From positions 1-5,486 of the forward strand of contig JALVOR010000145.1 of assembly GCA_027026295.1 (NCBI GenBank): a stretch of 5,486 nt of DNA. Reading direction: 5' to 3'. Both the position numbers and the translations under genes were made by a program. The notes under the pieces are model-generated. The model did no database searches, was not told the origin of the DNA, and saw only the letters and a program-made list of their open reading frames with translations. Below are positions 1 to 5,423 of the stretch, piece by piece (within the stretch, counting starts at the first letter, position 1; each line of letters opens with the position of its first letter). Origin of the DNA: Anaerolineales bacterium (GTDB lineage Bacteria; Chloroflexota; Anaerolineae; Anaerolineales; DRMV01).

Positions 1-1894
1 CCTGCAGCCCGTCGGGGTGTTCGAAGATGAACTGCGCCTGGGCGATTTCCAGCGCCCGCCGCAGGGGTTCTTCGTCGGCGTTGGGGTTGGCGTAGCGCAG
101 GTTGCTTTCTACCGTGCCGGCGAACAGGTTGCTGCGCTGGGGCACGTAGCCGATGCGGGCGCGGAGGTCTTCCAGCGGCACTTCGCGAATGTCGGTGCCT
201 GAGATGTAGATGGCGCCCTTGGTCACATCGTAGAAGCGGGGCAGCAGGTTGACCAGTGTGGATTTGCCGGAGCCGGTAGTGCCCATGATGCCCACTGTTT
301 GCCCGGCAGGGATGTGGAAGGTGATATCGTGCAGCACATCGTCTTCGGCGTTGGGGTAGCGGAAAGAAACGCCGTCGAAGCGGATGTCGGGGGTGAAATC
401 CTCGGGGAAGCCGCGCGGTTCCGGCGGCGTGAGCACGGTGACGTCGGTTTCCAGCACATCAGCCACGCGATGAGCGGAAACATCGGCACGCGGCAGCAGG
501 ATGAAGAGCATGGAAAGCATCAGGAAGGCGAACACGACCTGCATGGCGTATTGCATGAACGCCATCATGTCGCCGACCTGCATGGTGGCTTCGGCAACTT
601 CGTGGGCGCCGACCCACAAAATCAGCACCATCACGCCGTTGAGCACCAACATCATCAGCGGCATGAGCACCACGAAGACGCGGTTCACGAACAGGCTGGT
701 GTCGGTGAGTTCGCGGTTTGCGTGCTCGAAGCGTTCCGATTCGAAGGTTTGGCGGTTGAAAGCCCGCACCACCATCATCCCGGTGAGGTTTTCCCGCAAA
801 ATCAGGTTCAGGCGGTCAATCAGTTGCTGGATGAGTTTGAATTTGGGGATGACCACTGAGAACACCACCGAGATGATGCCTAACAACACGAGCACAGCGA
901 GGGTGATTGTCCACCACATGGAGGGGCTTTTGTCGAGAGCGTGGATGACCGCGCCCACGCCGATGATGGGGGCATAGAACGAGAGACGCACCAACGGCAT
1001 GATGGCAGTTTGAATCTGGGTGATGTCGTTGGTGGCGCGGGTGATGAGCGAAGCGGTAGAGAAGCGGTCGAATTCCGCCCCTGAGAAGCGCATCACTTTC
1101 TCGAAGAGTACATGCCGCAGATCGCGCCCCACGCCCGAGGCAATGCGGGCGGCAAAATAGCCCACGCTGATGGTGGCGATGGCCGAAATCAGGGCAATCA
1201 GCAGCATCAACCCGCCCGTGCGCAAGATGTAGCGGTTCTGAATTTTGGCGGTATCCATGCCTATGTTTTCGTATTCGGCTTTCACAGCGCGGGTGGCTGC
1301 CTGGACCAGCGCTTTTTCGCCGCCAATGGCTGCAAAGCGCTCGGTCATGGCGTTGCCGATTTCCAACCGCTTTTCTTCGGGCAGCATGGCAATGATGGCG
1401 AACAGGTCGGTGTTGGGGGGCAGTTGCGAGAGATCGAAACCGGCGTTGGGCATCAGGTTTTTGGCTTCTGCGGGGTTTTCCTGAATGCGCTGCAGGCCGA
1501 AGGTCAGCAACATGCCCTTTGCCATGACGGGTTCGAGTTGGGCGATGGTGTCGGCGTCGTTTTCGTTCAGCACGTAAATGGGCGCAATCGCCACCAGTGG
1601 GTAGGTTGCCTTCAGGTTTTCGGCTTCAGGCGAATCGGGCTTGACCAGCCGATAATGGGCTTCGAGCGTTTGTTTTTCGTCGGCTGTCAGGAACAACGCA
1701 ACGTGTTCCATCGTGGCCTGGCTGAGGGCTTCGGGCACGGCGTGTTCCACGCCGCCTTGCTGGATGCCGACGTTGACGATATCCGACATGTAGTCGGGCA
1801 GGGTGAGGTCGGCATCGGCCTGCACGAACAGCAAGGTGATTGCCACGAGCAGCCACAATGTGTAGGGCTTGAGGTACTTGAAAATGCGTAACAT
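1..1894 (-). CDS. ABC exporter half-transporter (membrane domain + ATPase), 3' end cut by window edge
   Basis: 631 codons are visible, reading from ATG at 1894 and still open at the window's left edge. A Shine-Dalgarno GGAGG (1905-1909) lies 10 nt upstream. The N-terminal part is a type IV ABC exporter membrane domain: predicted helices near residues 10-30, 225-249, 300-320, 327-350, 403-429 and 444-468. The ATPase domain follows, with an A-loop Tyr513 (FRYPN), Walker A GTTGSGKST at 538-546 (Lys544) and a Q-loop Gln586 (YVPQ). The signature motif, Walker B and H-loop would lie beyond the edge. The protein should export a hydrophobic substrate or drug across the inner membrane using ATP, as a homodimer or with a second half-transporter. 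Unusual is a ~190-residue segment between helices 1 and 2, where most exporters have a short loop. From memory, a subgroup of exporters (notably in Firmicutes) has such a loop beginning with a LPDYMSDIVNVGIQQGG-like motif, present here at 32-48. It lies 73 bp downstream of a MarR regulator on the same strand, so an operon is likely. Substrate is unknown. Confidence 0.93.
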   Translation of the reverse strand, partial: MLRIFKYLKPYTLWLLVAITLLFVQADADLTLPDYMSDIVNVGIQQGGVEHAVPEALSQATMEHVALFLTADEKQTLEAHYRLVKPDSPEAENLKATYPLVAIAPIYVLNENDADTIAQLEPVMAKGMLLTFGLQRIQENPAEAKNLMPNAGFDLSQLPPNTDLFAIIAMLPEEKRLEIGNAMTERFAAIGGEKALVQAATRAVKAEYENIGMDTAKIQNRYILRTGGLMLLIALISAIATISVGYFAARIASGVGRDLRHVLFEKVMRFSGAEFDRFSTASLITRATNDITQIQTAIMPLVRLSFYAPIIGVGAVIHALDKSPSMWWTITLAVLVLLGIISVVFSVVIPKFKLIQQLIDRLNLILRENLTGMMVVRAFNRQTFESERFEHANRELTDTSLFVNRVFVVLMPLMMLVLNGVMVLILWVGAHEVAEATMQVGDMMAFMQYAMQVVFAFLMLSMLFILLPRADVSAHRVADVLETDVTVLTPPEPRGFPEDFTPDIRFDGVSFRYPNAEDDVLHDITFHIPAGQTVGIMGTTGSGKSTLVNLLPRFYDVTKGAIYISGTDIREVPLEDLRARIGYVPQRSNLFAGTVESNLRYANPNADEEPLRRALEIAQAQFIFEHPDGLQ

Positions 1895-1967
1895 GGATGG
1901 AGAGCCTCCAAAGGGGCAGTGTTGAGGGGCGTAACGAAATTGCAGCCCGGTGTTTCAGCCAGAACTT

Positions 1968-2453
1968 TCAATGGCAAGGGTGTTTGTGGTGTTCGTGATG
2001 CGAGGAGGTAGGGGAAGGCGGCATCTTGGAAAGCACCAACTCGAAGGCCGCTGTCAGTTGGGCGATTTCCTCGGGGGTGCTGTTTGCCGTCAGCGTGTCT
2101 AAGGCGGTTTCCCACGAAGGGATGATTTCCCTCAGCGTCTCTTCGCCTTTGGGGGTCAGGCTGAGGCGCTTGTTGCGACGGTCTTCCGGGTTTTCTTCGC
2201 GCACCACGTAGCCTTGGGTGACCAGTTTTTGCAGCATTTGGCTGGCAGCCGCGTTGGTAATGCCCAGGGCCTTGGCGATGTCGGAGATGTTACACGGGCC
2301 GCAGCGGTGAATGTAGCGCAGGGCGAATACCTGCGACATGGAAAACCCCAGTTTGCGCACGTGTTTCCAGTAGGTCTGAAAGGTGTTGTGCATGACCTGT
2401 CGCAGGACTTCGCGAAATCGCTGGTGCAGTTCTTCTTCCGGTACGGTTGTCAT
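1968..2453 (-). CDS. MarR-family transcriptional regulator with His/Cys-rich C-terminal tail
   Basis: 161 residues, starting at ATG 2453 behind a strong Shine-Dalgarno AGGAGA (2461-2466) with 7-nt spacing. The layout is typical MarR: an N-terminal dimerisation helix (about 5-35), then a winged helix-turn-helix. ISDIAKALGITNAAASQML (56-74) covers the two HTH helices, and the wing carries the family motif ENPEDRRNKRLSLTPKG (87-103, with the DRR segment at 91-93). A C-terminal dimerisation region follows (about 104-144). MarR proteins usually repress a neighbouring efflux operon and release DNA on binding a ligand or on oxidation; here the neighbour is the ABC exporter 73 bp downstream. Two features are unusual: a CGPC pair (Cys51, Cys54) just before the HTH, and a tail HHEHHKHPCH (152-161) rich in possible metal ligands. 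Family assignment is secure; autoregulation and metal or thiol sensing are inferences. Confidence 0.95.
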   Translation of the reverse strand: MTTVPEEELHQRFREVLRQVMHNTFQTYWKHVRKLGFSMSQVFALRYIHRCGPCNISDIAKALGITNAAASQMLQKLVTQGYVVREENPEDRRNKRLSLTPKGEETLREIIPSWETALDTLTANSTPEEIAQLTAAFELVLSKMPPSPTSSHHEHHKHPCH

Positions 2454-2474
2454 TGTTAGGTCTCCTGAATTGAT

Positions 2475-2501
2475 AAGAGCGGTTAAATAATAACACGCCT
2501 T
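2475..2501. promoter_or_regulatory. Candidate MarR operator (imperfect palindrome over the -10 box)
   Basis: An imperfect inverted repeat is centred near 2488. The inner arms GTTA (2482-2485) and TAAC (2491-2494) are perfect around the 5-nt AT-rich centre AATAA. The 11-nt arms (2475-2485 and 2491-2501) match at 7 of 11 positions, with AAG/CTT-like outer ends. It covers the -10 box, where a MarR dimer would block transcription. MarR operators are typically short AT-rich palindromes of this size, but chance palindromes are common in AT-rich DNA. Confidence 0.3.
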
Positions 2502-2514
2502 ATTTTATCGTCAA
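2487..2514 (-). promoter_or_regulatory. Sigma70-like promoter of the marR-ABC exporter operon
   Basis: Read on the minus strand, a -35 box TTGACG (2514-2509) is followed after 16 nt by a -10 box TATTAT (2492-2487). The region is sharply AT-rich compared with its surroundings. It sits about 35 bp upstream of the marR start codon and just after the terminator of the preceding gene, which is where an operon promoter would be expected. Confidence 0.7.
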
Positions 2515-2527
2515 GGTTTTGGGGATG

Positions 2528-2551
2528 AAAAAAACGCCCGCATGCGCGGGC
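2528..2551 (-). terminator. Intrinsic terminator of the four-helix membrane protein gene
   Basis: Read on the minus strand, a perfect 6-bp stem GCCCGC/GCGGGC (2551-2546 with 2541-2536) closes a 4-nt loop and is followed one base later by seven T residues (2534-2528). It begins 25 bp after the stop codon of the minus-strand gene ending at 2577 and precedes the marR promoter, so it separates the two transcription units. Confidence 0.85.
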
Positions 2552-2576
2552 AACGACGCGCGATGGCATTGTGGGT

Positions 2577-3017
2577 TCATTTTTGGGAAAGCCGCTGATA
2601 GGGCGTCATCATCAGCAAACCCAGCGCCATCAGGGCTTCCCCAACGAGGACGCCGTAGCCCTGCACCGGCCCAAAGTGGGCGCTAACAGGCCAGGTTTGC
2701 GACCCCAACCCCAGGATGTCTGCCATCAGGGCAGCAGCCACGGTCACGTAGCCCGTTGCCGCGATGCGCGCCCCGATGCGGACGCGAATGGGGCGGCCCG
2801 GCTGCCACAGCAAGCGAAGGGCAAAAATGCTTCCCATAGCGAAAAAGCCCATGCCCGTGACCATGAACACGATTTGCAGGAAGCCCACCTCTGGCGTGCG
2901 GGCAAGCCCCAGCCATTCCGGGCGCGCCCCGATGACGAAACCGGCCACGCCGAGCACGGCCAGCGCCAGATTGAGGTAAATGCGCGGTTCACGGGAATTG
3001 TTTGCCGATGACTGCAT
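2577..3017 (-). CDS. Small four-helix integral membrane protein, function unknown
   Basis: 146 residues, ATG at 3017 with a GAGG Shine-Dalgarno (3024-3027) at 6-nt spacing. I do not recognise the family. Four hydrophobic segments are visible near residues 13-30, 45-68, 82-103 and 118-137. The loop between helices 2 and 3 is strongly basic (RLLWQPGRPIRVRIGAR, 68-84) and the C-terminal end is also basic, which by the positive-inside rule puts both termini in the cytoplasm. The two outer loops carry conserved-looking aromatic and proline residues (PEWLGL, TWPVSAHFGP) but no obvious catalytic or metal-binding motif. It ends just before an intrinsic terminator and appears to be a single-gene unit, divergent from the YtxH-like gene. 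Real coding is supported by the start signal, the terminator and the clean membrane topology. Confidence 0.85.
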   Translation of the reverse strand: MQSSANNSREPRIYLNLALAVLGVAGFVIGARPEWLGLARTPEVGFLQIVFMVTGMGFFAMGSIFALRLLWQPGRPIRVRIGARIAATGYVTVAAALMADILGLGSQTWPVSAHFGPVQGYGVLVGEALMALGLLMMTPYQRLSQK

Positions 3018-3037
3018 GGTGCACCTCGGGGTATAAT
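3008..3037 (+). promoter_or_regulatory. Candidate promoter of the YtxH-like gene
   Basis: A perfect -10 hexamer TATAAT (3032-3037) stands in otherwise GC-rich sequence. The only -35 match is weak, ATGACT (3008-3013, four of six consensus bases) at 18-nt spacing. Transcription from here would give a leader of roughly 75 nt before the start codon at 3119. The -35 region overlaps the start of the divergent membrane protein gene. Confidence 0.45.
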
Positions 3038-3048
3038 GGGAGTATCGG

Positions 3049-3080
3049 TTTGAGAAAAGCAGCGGTTGGTGCTGCTCAAA
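3049..3080 (+). other. Leader hairpin upstream of the YtxH-like gene
   Basis: GCAGC (3059-3063) and GCTGC (3071-3075) pair around a 7-nt loop. The stem continues with TTTGA (3049-3053) pairing TCAAA (3076-3080) across a 5-nt one-sided bulge, giving ten base pairs. It falls inside the predicted 5' leader, about 28 nt before the Shine-Dalgarno. There is no T-run after it, so it is not a standard terminator. It could affect mRNA stability or be incidental. Confidence 0.35.
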
Positions 3081-3118
3081 TTATCATAACGGGTGAAATT
3101 CTGCGTTGGAGGTCAGCG

Positions 3119-3346
3119 ATGGGAAAATTGACGAAGTTCATGGGTGGCGTCATTGGGGGGGCGGTTATCGGCGCGGCAACGGCGTTGTTGCTGGCACCGG
3201 AGAGCGCCGAGAATTTACGCAACCGGCTGCGAGAGGAAATTGCAGCCATTCAAGAGCAGGCCCGCCAGGCTGCCGAAGAGCAGCGCCGCGCGCTGGAAGC
3301 CGAACTGGAGCGCCTTCGCAGCGGGCAGGCGGGCAAACCAATGTAA
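3119..3346 (+). CDS. YtxH-like small membrane-anchored coiled-coil protein
   Basis: 75 residues, starting at ATG 3119 with a clear GGAGG (3108-3112) 6 nt upstream; an upstream in-frame ATG at 3002 lacks such support and would overlap the divergent gene. The N-terminus has a glycine/alanine-rich hydrophobic segment (about 8-26, GGVIGGAVIGAATALLLAP) ending in the LAPES motif typical of the YtxH family. A long, highly charged helix follows (about 28-68) with heptad-like Glu/Arg/Leu/Ala spacing, likely a coiled coil. YtxH proteins are small membrane-associated proteins, often stress-linked; their molecular role is poorly known. It is transcribed alone, divergent from the four-helix membrane protein. 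Family call rests on the glycine-rich anchor plus LAPxS pattern. Confidence 0.88.
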   Translation: MGKLTKFMGGVIGGAVIGAATALLLAPESAENLRNRLREEIAAIQEQARQAAEEQRRALEAELERLRSGQAGKPM

Positions 3347-3367
3347 CTGTTCAGCCTTGAAATGGGC

Positions 3368-3500
3368 CGCGAATGACGCGGATGGGCGCGGATTTGTTTT
3401 GGGGACGACAGGAATGAACGCAGAGGGGCACAGAGATGCAGGGGAAGTGAGGTGCAAAGTGATGCGCTGTGTTTTCTGTGAAATTTCTGTGCTTCTGGGG
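3368..3500. repeat. Degenerate 9-11 bp periodic intergenic repeat element with inverted arms
   Basis: This non-coding stretch has three sections. First, CGCGAATGA, CGCGGATGG and (G)CGCGGATT follow each other at 9-10 bp spacing (3368-3394). Second, a CGCAGAGGGG/CACAGAGATG-type decanucleotide series (3419-3444). Third, on the far side, the reverse sense CTGTG recurs at 3467, 3476 and 3487. The second and third sections form an inverted repeat: 3428-3437 and 3483-3492 match at 9 of 10 positions as reverse complements. From memory, similar periodic intergenic sequences are scattered through Chloroflexota, Planctomycetota and other environmental genomes, where they produce spurious short reading frames on both strands. 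Function is unknown. Confidence 0.6.
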
Positions 3501-3540
3501 TTTCTCTTCGTCAAGGCTGAGTAAAAACGCTATCTGGCAT

Positions 3541-3591
3541 CGCAAAGCCTCCGTCAGTCGCCTTTCGCCACGGCTGGCGGGGGCTTTTGCG
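3541..3591. terminator. Strong hairpin between convergent genes, possible bidirectional terminator
   Basis: As plus-strand RNA, 3544-3557 pairs completely with 3574-3587 (14 bp including two G-U pairs), and CGC (3541-3543) adds three more pairs with GCG (3589-3591) across a single bulged T. The loop is 16 nt. It lies between the stop codons of the convergent YtxH-like gene (3346) and metalloprotease gene (3597). The U-tract is only four bases and part of it is in the stem, so it is not a textbook intrinsic terminator. The two G-U positions become A-C mismatches in minus-strand RNA, so the fold is stronger for the plus strand. Confidence 0.45.
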
Positions 3592-3596
3592 CGCCT

Positions 3597-5423
3597 TCAG
3601 GGGGGGAATTTTACCTGATAATGGGCGGGCTGGCGGGTGATGCGGGTGGTGCCGCTTACAATGAGGATGGCCGGGCGGTTGTCCACCGAAAACCGGAGGG
3701 AGCCGCTGTTGTCGGCGTCCAGCATGAGCGGCTGGATTTTCACGGCGCCGTTTTCCCACGAGAGCAGCGTCACGCGGAAAGTCTGCGGCAGCCAGCGCCC
3801 CACGCGGGCAAAGCCCTGGGCGTTCCAGCCCCCGTTGTCGGTTTCGAAATCGGTGGCGTAGTTGATTTCGGGGATGGCAACATCGTCCAGCAAGAAGCCT
3901 TCGTGGTTGACGGCGGCGTCGGTGATGTATTCAAAACGCACCCACACGGCTTGCCCGGCGTAGGAGGTGAGGTCAACGCTTTCCTGAATCCATTGGGCGC
4001 TGCTGCCGCTGCCCGAAACACCGGTGTAGCCCCAGCCGTAGTTGTTGCCGGAGGGGTTCCTGTCGGTGCCGGAGGGCGTTTTCACGAGATCCCAGTTTTG
4101 CCCGTCGGTGGAGACCTCAACATAGGTGTAGTCATAGTCCTGTTCGATGTCGTACCACGTCCAGTATTGCAGCGTGGCGCTGCTGACGCCGCTGAGGTCG
4201 AACTTGTGGGTCAGGGTGATGTCCGATTCGTCGCCATAGCCCGTCCACATGGCGAAGTCGCCGCTGAGGGCTTCTGCCGGGAAGAGGGAAACCATGGTGT
4301 CGCCCTTGAAGTTCAGGGTGTGGGTGCCCTGACAGTTGATCTGGAGGTAGTCTGCGCCGTATTGGTGCACCGTGCCTGTGAGAGAGGAAGTGCAGTCGGT
4401 CGCCGTGTCGGTGGGAGAGAACATGGGTATGGTGTAGTCGATTTTGTAACCATAACGGCCATCGTCAATGGATGTGTCTTGCAGCCAGTTGGCGACCGTC
4501 CAGTCGGCGAACAGGTCGTCGGCATTGATGCTTTCGCCAAGTTCCGAGAGGGTGAGGTCAACGCTTTCCAGCCCGTTTTCGGGGCGGCCAATCAGGGTGC
4601 GGGTGGCTTCCTTGCCATAGCGCCCGAGGAAGTAGGCTTCAAAGAGGAACGCTGCACCGTAGTGGGGGCCGGTGTCTTCTTCCTGGGGGTCAGCCCAGGC
4701 GTTGAGTTGCAAGTCGGGATTCCTGGCATACACCCAATCGTTGCCACCGACGTCGTAGTCGTTGAGGAAGGAAGCCAGTTCCGAAGCGCCTTCGTTCAGC
4801 CAGGTGGTTTCGTTGCGGTCGTGATACCAGTGAATCATGTGCTGGAATTCGTGGGCGAGCACGCCGTAAGTGAAATTTTCGTCCAGGCTCGTGTTCTCGG
4901 CGCTGAGCATGAACATTTCGTGGGCGTTGGAGTAGGGGTGGGCGAAGGGAGGCATTTCGTCGGTAGAAGCAAAATAGCCTGCTACCCAGGAACCCATATC
5001 GCGCGTGTAGAGGATGTAGAGGTGAGGATCGCCGTCGATGCCGGGCGTCCATTCCGAGCCGAAAAAGGCGCGGTCGGTGGGGTAAATTTTGTCCTCGAAG
5101 GTATCTACCAGCCGTTTGACATCGCCCATGTCATAATGCACGCGGGTGTCTATCCAGAAATATACATGGGGGCGCATGTAAACCAGTTTGGCAGTGACCT
5201 GCTCGTTGGCGTTGGTGTCGACGTTGTTGACCCAAAACTGGGCGGTGTCGCCGATTTGGTGCTGCGGGGGGGCAGCAGGCGTGTTGGTCAGGCCAGGAGA
5301 CCCCCAAGCCCTGGCCGATGGTTTGGAGACGGTTCTGGCCCTCACCGAGGGTGGCAAGGGGCGTTGGCACGAGCAGAAGGCAAGCCGAGTATTCAAGATA
5401 TCACCGTTGCCAATTTCGTGCAT
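3597..5423 (-). CDS. Immune-inhibitor-A-like secreted zinc metalloprotease, N-terminus abnormal
   Basis: The frame gives 608 residues from ATG 5423 and stays open to the right window edge. Residues about 52-315 resemble the catalytic domain of gluzincin-type secreted proteases: LAHEFQHMIHW (189-199) has the HExxH zinc site (His191, Glu192, His195), and WLNEGASELA (208-217) supplies the likely third ligand Glu211, 16 residues after His195. Nearby HVYFWID (86-92), FFGSEWTPG (120-128) and SNAHEMF (165-171) also fit. Residues about 400-520 form a beta-rich MAM/immune-inhibitor-A-like domain (WTWYDIEQDYDYTYVEVSTDG, in 421-441; GFLLDDVAIPE, 509-519), and a short beta-rich end follows. Such enzymes are exported and digest extracellular protein. 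Here residues 1-50 look unlike this family, contain no signal peptide, and are antisense to a glycosyltransferase-like frame. The true start is probably lost, so the gene is likely 5'-truncated or fused. The ATG 5423 start has only a weak AAAGG nearby and is not trusted. Confidence 0.85.
   Translation of the reverse strand: MHEIGNGDILNTRLAFCSCQRPLPPSVRARTVSKPSARAWGSPGLTNTPAAPPQHQIGDTAQFWVNNVDTNANEQVTAKLVYMRPHVYFWIDTRVHYDMGDVKRLVDTFEDKIYPTDRAFFGSEWTPGIDGDPHLYILYTRDMGSWVAGYFASTDEMPPFAHPYSNAHEMFMLSAENTSLDENFTYGVLAHEFQHMIHWYHDRNETTWLNEGASELASFLNDYDVGGNDWVYARNPDLQLNAWADPQEEDTGPHYGAAFLFEAYFLGRYGKEATRTLIGRPENGLESVDLTLSELGESINADDLFADWTVANWLQDTSIDDGRYGYKIDYTIPMFSPTDTATDCTSSLTGTVHQYGADYLQINCQGTHTLNFKGDTMVSLFPAEALSGDFAMWTGYGDESDITLTHKFDLSGVSSATLQYWTWYDIEQDYDYTYVEVSTDGQNWDLVKTPSGTDRNPSGNNYGWGYTGVSGSGSSAQWIQESVDLTSYAGQAVWVRFEYITDAAVNHEGFLLDDVAIPEINYATDFETDNGGWNAQGFARVGRWLPQTFRVTLLSWENGAVKIQPLMLDADNSGSLRFSVDNRPAILIVSGTTRITRQPAHYQVKFPP
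5266..5394 (+). pseudogene. Fragment of a GT4-type glycosyltransferase C-terminus
   Basis: In the plus-strand frame beginning GGG at 5266 the translation runs GGAAGVLVRPGDPQALADGL and continues ETVLALTEGGKGRWHEQ up to about 5376, with loosely similar residues to 5394. The pattern G-x-A-G-x-L-V-x-P-G-D-P-x-A-L-A-x-x-L is the classic C-terminal nucleotide-sugar-binding edge of family 4 (GT-B fold) glycosyltransferases, followed by a charged helix. Codons in this frame favour G/C at the third position. No glycosyltransferase sequence is seen before 5266, where the DNA is antisense to the metalloprotease, nor after about 5394, so only a fragment of some 40 residues remains. It cannot be functional alone. 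Chance antisense resemblance is the main alternative. Confidence 0.5.

Noticed and set aside
299..859. A His-rich 186-residue plus-strand open frame
   Set aside because: Its many His codons are the antisense of Met and Val codons in the exporter's helices, and it has no start signal or known domain.
1112..1891. A 259-residue open frame on the plus strand
   Set aside because: It is fully antisense to the ABC exporter, whose Walker A, A-loop and Q-loop are in frame on the minus strand. Long antisense frames are expected in G/C-rich-third-position genes.
1895..1967. A separate promoter or terminator between marR and the exporter gene
   Set aside because: No hairpin with a T-run and no convincing -35/-10 pair is visible in the 73-bp gap, which supports co-transcription.
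2571..3011. A 146-residue plus-strand frame antisense to the membrane protein
   Set aside because: The minus strand encodes four clean hydrophobic helices with correct charge distribution, a start signal and a terminator; the plus frame has none of these.
3002..3118. Upstream ATG at 3002 extending the YtxH-like protein by 39 residues
   Set aside because: It has no Shine-Dalgarno, would overlap the divergent gene and contain the candidate promoter, and the extension does not resemble the family. ATG 3119 has a GGAGG 6 nt upstream.
3368..3500. Possible CRISPR array
   Set aside because: The repeated units are only 9-11 bp, degenerate and without spacers of uniform length.
3215..3545. Short open frames on both strands across the intergenic repeat
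   Set aside because: They read through periodic repeat sequence, have low-complexity translations without start signals, and are typical spurious products of this element type.
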